Source of the DNA: Fratercula arctica
Lineage: Eukaryota > Chordata > Aves > Charadriiformes > Alcidae
Length of the DNA stretch: 64,000 bases
Direction: 5' to 3'
Assembly: GCA_947846985.1 (NCBI GenBank)
Contig: CANTUZ010000025.1
Span: forward strand, 7,934,100 to 7,998,099
This document shows, piece after piece, positions 60,540-64,000 of the stretch. The position numbers and the translations under genes were made by a program. The notes below the pieces were generated by a model that saw only the letters and a list, made by a program, of their open reading frames with translations, searched no databases and had not been told where the DNA came from. Position 1 is the first letter of the stretch. Every line of letters starts with the position of its first letter.

Positions 60540-62115
60540 CTAATCCTGGTCATGGTATCCGGTACTCACTTCTTGCAGAAAGGACTTGGAGGTTCCTTCA
60601 AGAGGATCAGAAGCAAGATCAGGCCTTCTGCTCTGTCTGGGGAACTGCCCGCTGGAAACTGGGGCGGCACTTTTCCTGGAGGGATCCCCTTTTGTGGTTG
60701 TCCTTCCTTGCAACTCCTGTACCCGTGTCCGCAGGATCCAAGTAGGTTGTCCATCCCACTTCCTCATGTCCTCCCCGTGGTCACCCAGGTAGAACCACAG
60801 GGTGCCTCGTGGTGTGTACCCTCTGTACTCTCTCTCTTGAGTGGGGAAATGCCTGCTCCTAATAGCTGAGATGCTGGCCCGTACAGGTGGGGAGTAGGAC
60901 ATATTCTCTCCAAGTTGCTGAACCTTCCGGGACAGTTTCTCCACAGCTGAGACAAGGGGGGAAGAGAGGCTTTCTTCATATCGCCGGAGCCGGCCAGCCA
61001 CCTCATCCACCGTTGGTCCTTCTTCCCCTTTCCATTCCATTACTGCCAGTGAGTTGGCATATGACGATGGTGCACTCCGTACAAACTTCCGCCACATGGG
61101 CCTTGTGCATTGCACCTCATCAGGGTCCGTGGGTAAGTCTGCATTGTCCAAGTCATAATAAATCATCTCCCGCATGGCTAATTCTCTCAGGTACTGGATA
61201 CCTCTTTCCATGGTGGTCCACTTGCTTGGTTGACATGCAACATCTTCACTGAAGGGGTACCTCTCCCTCACGCCTGGCAGGAGTCATTTCCAGAGGGTGA
61301 GGGCTTGGGTCTTCTTCCCAATTGCCTTGTCAATGCCGCCTTCCCTAGACAGGGATCCCAGCTGCCTGGCTTCCCTACCCTCTAATTCCAGGCTACTGGC
61401 CCCATTATCCCAACACCGAAGCAGCCAGGTGACAATGTGCTCACCTGAAAGTCGCCTAAAATCTTTTCGCATATCCCACAGCTCACTCAGGAATAGGGAT
61501 CAGGTAATTATCTCTGGTTCTGCCTCTTCCTCCTGTCCTTGTGATGGCCCTGGTTCATCATCATCTCTTACTAAGCTAACTGATTTCTTTGTGTACTTCT
61601 TCTTCTGTATGGGGACAATGGATACTGGCACGGGTTGGTTCCCTGGTTCAGCGGCAGTGGCTGCCACCACGGTTGCAGTAGCCACAGTCTCTGTCGCAGG
61701 GGTTGCAGCAGCCGCAGTGTCTGTCGGTCTGGTCTCCGTCTCTTTCCCCTGAGGGTGCTGCATAACACTGAGCAGTGCCTGGTAGATACTGGCCAGGGCC
61801 CAGCACAGTGCGGTGAGTTGTGCCTCTCTGGAATAGCCACAGCATTTTCCCTTCAGATACTCTATCAGGGTCCTGTAATTGTTCAGGGGTGAAGTCCCAG
61901 AACATTGGAGGTGAGAAGTTCTCTAGGTACCTGCCCATGATCTCCCACATGCCATGCCACCCCTGACTATCCAGCCTCGGAGCAGATCTCTGGGTGGTAG
62001 TCTTAAATAGTCGTTTAACCCTAAACAAGACCTGGAACATATTCAGCAGACATAACACTAGGAACATGCTGGTTTGAGCATCCCAAGGATATTCAAAATT
62101 CTCAAAAGGTGTCAT
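60540..62115 (-). pseudogene. gag: gag of provirus 2 (frameshift and two in-frame stops)
   Basis: N-terminal frame 62115-61648 (MTPFENFEYPWDAQTS, a hydrophobic stretch, then FWDFTPEQLQDPDR). A frameshift near 61760 leads into the frame 61763-60540, which is continuous apart from TGA at 61500-61502 and TGA at 61284-61286. This frame has an Ala/Thr-rich spacer, IQKKKYTKKS, an acidic patch, then the ERVL/Fv1-like capsid signature MRKDFRRLSGEHIVTWLLRC, WDNGASSLELEGREARQLG and GGIDKAIGKKT, then VDEVAGRLRRYEESLSSPLV with a coiled-coil-like VEKLSRKVQQLGENM, and a basic C-terminus. No Cys-His zinc knuckle was seen. Confidence 0.85.
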
Positions 62116-62444
62116 ACCTGACCCGAAGGAGAAAAGGGGGGCAAAAGAGCTGGGGAAAGTGTCCCCTCCCCTGTTTCCCCCATAGACTGGGTGTAATTAT
62201 TAATAAATTCTGAGAGACGGTGCCCAATGTACGGACAGGACAGCAATACCACATAAATGCCCCAAAGTAACTGTCTGAACAGTGATGTTATCATATCATA
62301 AGTTGATATCACGCAGGACAGCAAAATGATAATCCTGATCCCTCTTCCAGACATGATAAACAGCATTGCAGGGAGTACATAAACCATATAGGAATTTATA
62401 TAACACAGCCATGAGAACAAACTAAGCAACATGGTGGCCAGCAA
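62112..62444 (-). CDS. Hydrophobic pre-gag ORF of provirus 2 (110 codons)
   Basis: Open frame between PBS and gag. The N-terminal 80 residues contain about three membrane-like stretches (MLLSLFSWLCYINSYMVYVL, RIIILLSCVIS, LLWGIYVVLLSC), then YIGHRLSEFINNYTQ and a short Gly/Pro tail. Its stop codon overlaps the next ATG as ATGA (62112-62115). The corresponding ORF in provirus 1 (35944-36306) shares the hydrophobic character and a Y[IL]GH...NYT motif. Not recognised as a known retroviral protein; it could be a leader protein or an upstream part of Gag displaced by a frameshift. Confidence 0.6.
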   Translation of the reverse strand: MLATMLLSLFSWLCYINSYMVYVLPAMLFIMSGRGIRIIILLSCVISTYDMITSLFRQLLWGIYVVLLSCPYIGHRLSEFINNYTQSMGETGEGTLSPALLPPFSPSGQV

Positions 62445-62522
62445 CTATTTGAGACTAAATGCACACAACAAATTTGTTTTTACAAGCTCTAGCTGGATTT
62501 TGTCATTATCTCAACCCTTGTT

Positions 62523-62540
62523 TCCCCACGTTGGGCACCA
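62523..62540 (-). promoter_or_regulatory. Primer-binding site of provirus 2
   Basis: In minus sense TGGTGCCCAACGTGGGGA, eight bases inside the LTR end. It differs from the remembered tRNA-Lys(1,2) site at two positions. Confidence 0.78.
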
Positions 62541-62548
62541 AAAAGGAC

Positions 62549-62920
62549 TGTAGTGGTTTGACCTCAGATGGCAACGAAGAACCACGTGCCGCTCGTTCGA
62601 GCTTCCCCAATATGGAAAGAATCGGAAGAAAAAAAGGCAAAACTCGTGGGTTGAGACAAAGGCAGTTTAAGAGAACAGCAAAGGGAACAAGAAAAACAAC
62701 AACAATAACACGGACAAAGGAATATACAAACAGGATTACGGAACCACTGCTCACCGCAGCTCATCGACCTGACCCGGGATGCCCCAGCCTGCTCCAAGCA
62801 GCGACTTCCTGCGCCCCTCCCCCGGCAGCTCAGAGTGGGCATGGCTCACATGGGATGGAATACCTGTGTCCCTGCCGGAGCCTGCGGAAAATTAACCTTA
62901 TCCCTGCCGGAATCTGGACA
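62549..62920 (-). repeat. 5' LTR of provirus 2
   Basis: In element sense it begins TGTCCAGATTCCGG (62920) and ends AAACCACTACA (62549), 372 bp. Related to the solo LTR at 42584-42941. Confidence 0.87.
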
Positions 62921-63770
62921 CCATGGTCTGCTGTGATTCTAGACAACAACTGTTCCTTATTTTACAGAGCAAAATTCTCTTTTTTTACTGAGCTGCGTTT
63001 GACCTGGTTTTAATCAACTAGATAAAAGAGGATAATTATAAATGCAGTAGGTGAAGATTCCACATTATCATTTCATGTGTCTTGGCCTCCTACTTTTCAT
63101 ATTGGTGTATAGCTGTGCAGTTGATTGTGGCTTTTGCTTTTGGATAGTATTCTTGGTGTCTAGACATCACCTATCATGAGCAGGAGTCACTGTCTCTCTT
63201 CATGTGTAGCTGGTACACAGACTGTCACTCACACCAGATTCACTTATCCTTTTAACATTCTTTTTCAGCATGTGAGCAGCACTTTATTTTCAAATAGCTC
63301 AACTGTTATTTCCTCTCAGCTTTCTTAAACAAATCAAGCTCTGGCAATAGGGAGAGTATCAAAGACAAATGCACTTGATGATGTCAGACATATAACCAAC
63401 ACACTCATTTCTGTGCCTGGAAATCTTGTAAGGGTGATCTGTTCAGAAAAAAAAAAAAAGTATATTAAGGCTTGTGGGAGTCTCCTCTGTCTTTTGGGAA
63501 AGATGGGAGTCTTTCCGTTGGTATGCCTTCGCATTGCTGGATGCAGTATACTGTAGACATAATGAAGATGTTTAAAATAGCAGTTTCTGTTGCAGGCTAG
63601 TACACCAGTATGATGCTCTGAACAAACCACAAACATCCTTGAGATTATCCTACAGTGTGGATGGTGACGCAGATAGCTTGCCCGCCATTCAAAGCTAGCT
63701 AGCTTAAAGCTTGCAAGAAGGTTTCTGCACAACACTGCAACAATGCAAAAGAATAATGGAATAATTTACA
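62921..63770. other. Flank, no gene seen
   Basis: AT-rich DNA between provirus 2 and the last CR1 fossil. Nothing recognisable. Confidence 0.5.
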
Positions 63771-63774
63771 TTTG

Positions 63775-63970
63775 AAGGGACTCCAGGTCATTTCATCCTG
63801 TCCCCTTCTAAAAGTAGGGCCAACTTTTATAGTTAGATCAAGTTGCTCAGGGCCTTGTCCAGTCAAGGTTTGAATATCTCCAGGGATGGGGATCCCAGAG
63901 CTTCTCTATGCAACCATTCCCATACTTCACTGGCCTCATCATGAAGAATTTCTTCCTTATAACTAGGTGG
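63775..63970 (-). mobile_element. Old CR1 3'-end fossil
   Basis: In plus sense AGATCAAGTTGCTCAGGGCC, CTCCAGGGATGGGGATCCCA, CCATACTTCACTGGCCTCAT and AAGAATTTCTTCCTTATAAC, the degenerate CR1 C-terminal coding region and 3' UTR. The terminal 8-bp repeats are not preserved. Confidence 0.75.
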
Positions 63971-64000
63971 TGGTGAGGGGGGCAAAATCGTACATACTAA

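Larger units (their letters stand above)
57990..62920 (-). mobile_element. ERVL-type provirus 2, 3'-truncated
   Basis: Minus-strand provirus reading from 62920 to 57990: 5' LTR (62549-62920), primer-binding site, hydrophobic pre-gag ORF, gag, protease, RT, RNase H and the integrase zinc domain. It stops abruptly after WQIDYITMPP, so the integrase core, C-terminus and 3' LTR are missing. No second LTR or TSD can be found at the low end. It is clearly better preserved than provirus 1 (RT frame of 491 codons open) and belongs to a related but different family: its LTR is about half as long and unlike the 745-bp LTR of provirus 1. Confidence 0.92.

Overview
The window looks like bird (avian) nuclear DNA. 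It is littered with CR1 non-LTR retrotransposon copies that end in the 8-bp tail repeats (ATTCTATG or TATGGTTC type) typical of sauropsid CR1, and it holds ERVL-type endogenous retroviruses that lack env. A turtle or crocodilian source cannot be fully excluded. I see no intact host protein-coding gene, no rRNA or tRNA, and no bacterial or CRISPR features. The only hint of a host gene is a GC/CpG-rich block at about 52.5-53.1 kb with good splice-donor sequences, probably a promoter with a first exon on the + strand.

The dominant structure is a very large, nearly perfect inverted duplication. Bases 1-10652 reappear in reverse complement at 16383-27038, around a 5.73 kb single-copy spacer (10653-16382). 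The left arm is cut by the window edge, so the true arm length is unknown. Each arm carries the same five or six CR1 fragments in mirrored order. All six arm differences I located by eye are one-base changes in homopolymer length; I found no substitution. The right inner junction cuts a CR1 element at its 3' side, with AAA microhomology. The spacer holds a complete solo LTR (14153-15183, TSD GACAG) and that interrupted CR1.

From 27 to 35 kb there are further CR1 copies, including the best-preserved one (about 30000-32130, with a 669-codon open reverse transcriptase frame but no endonuclease), followed by an LTR-like fragment. From 35086 to 40857 lies an ERVL-type provirus on the + strand (5' LTR, PBS, gag, pro, pol), heavily broken, with a 3' LTR reduced to its last ~136 bp but still flanked by the TSD GCATC. 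From 42089 to 44880 is a long minus-strand CR1 interrupted by a nested solo LTR (42584-42941). A solo LTR of the same family as the provirus lies at 45708-46434, and another long CR1 at 47224-49628.

The 49.6-57.9 kb stretch is mostly single copy and contains the CpG island. At 57990-62920 a second, better-preserved ERVL-type provirus runs on the minus strand: a 372-bp LTR, PBS, a hydrophobic pre-gag ORF, gag with two in-frame stops, protease, a 491-codon open RT region, RNase H, and an integrase truncated after its zinc-binding domain. A fossil CR1 closes the window.

The proviral genes would once have worked together for retrotransposition (Gag assembly, Pro maturation, RT/RNase H copying, IN insertion). 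Both copies are now broken. The most unusual observations are the giant palindrome and a hydrophobic ORF upstream of gag that is recognisable in both proviruses.
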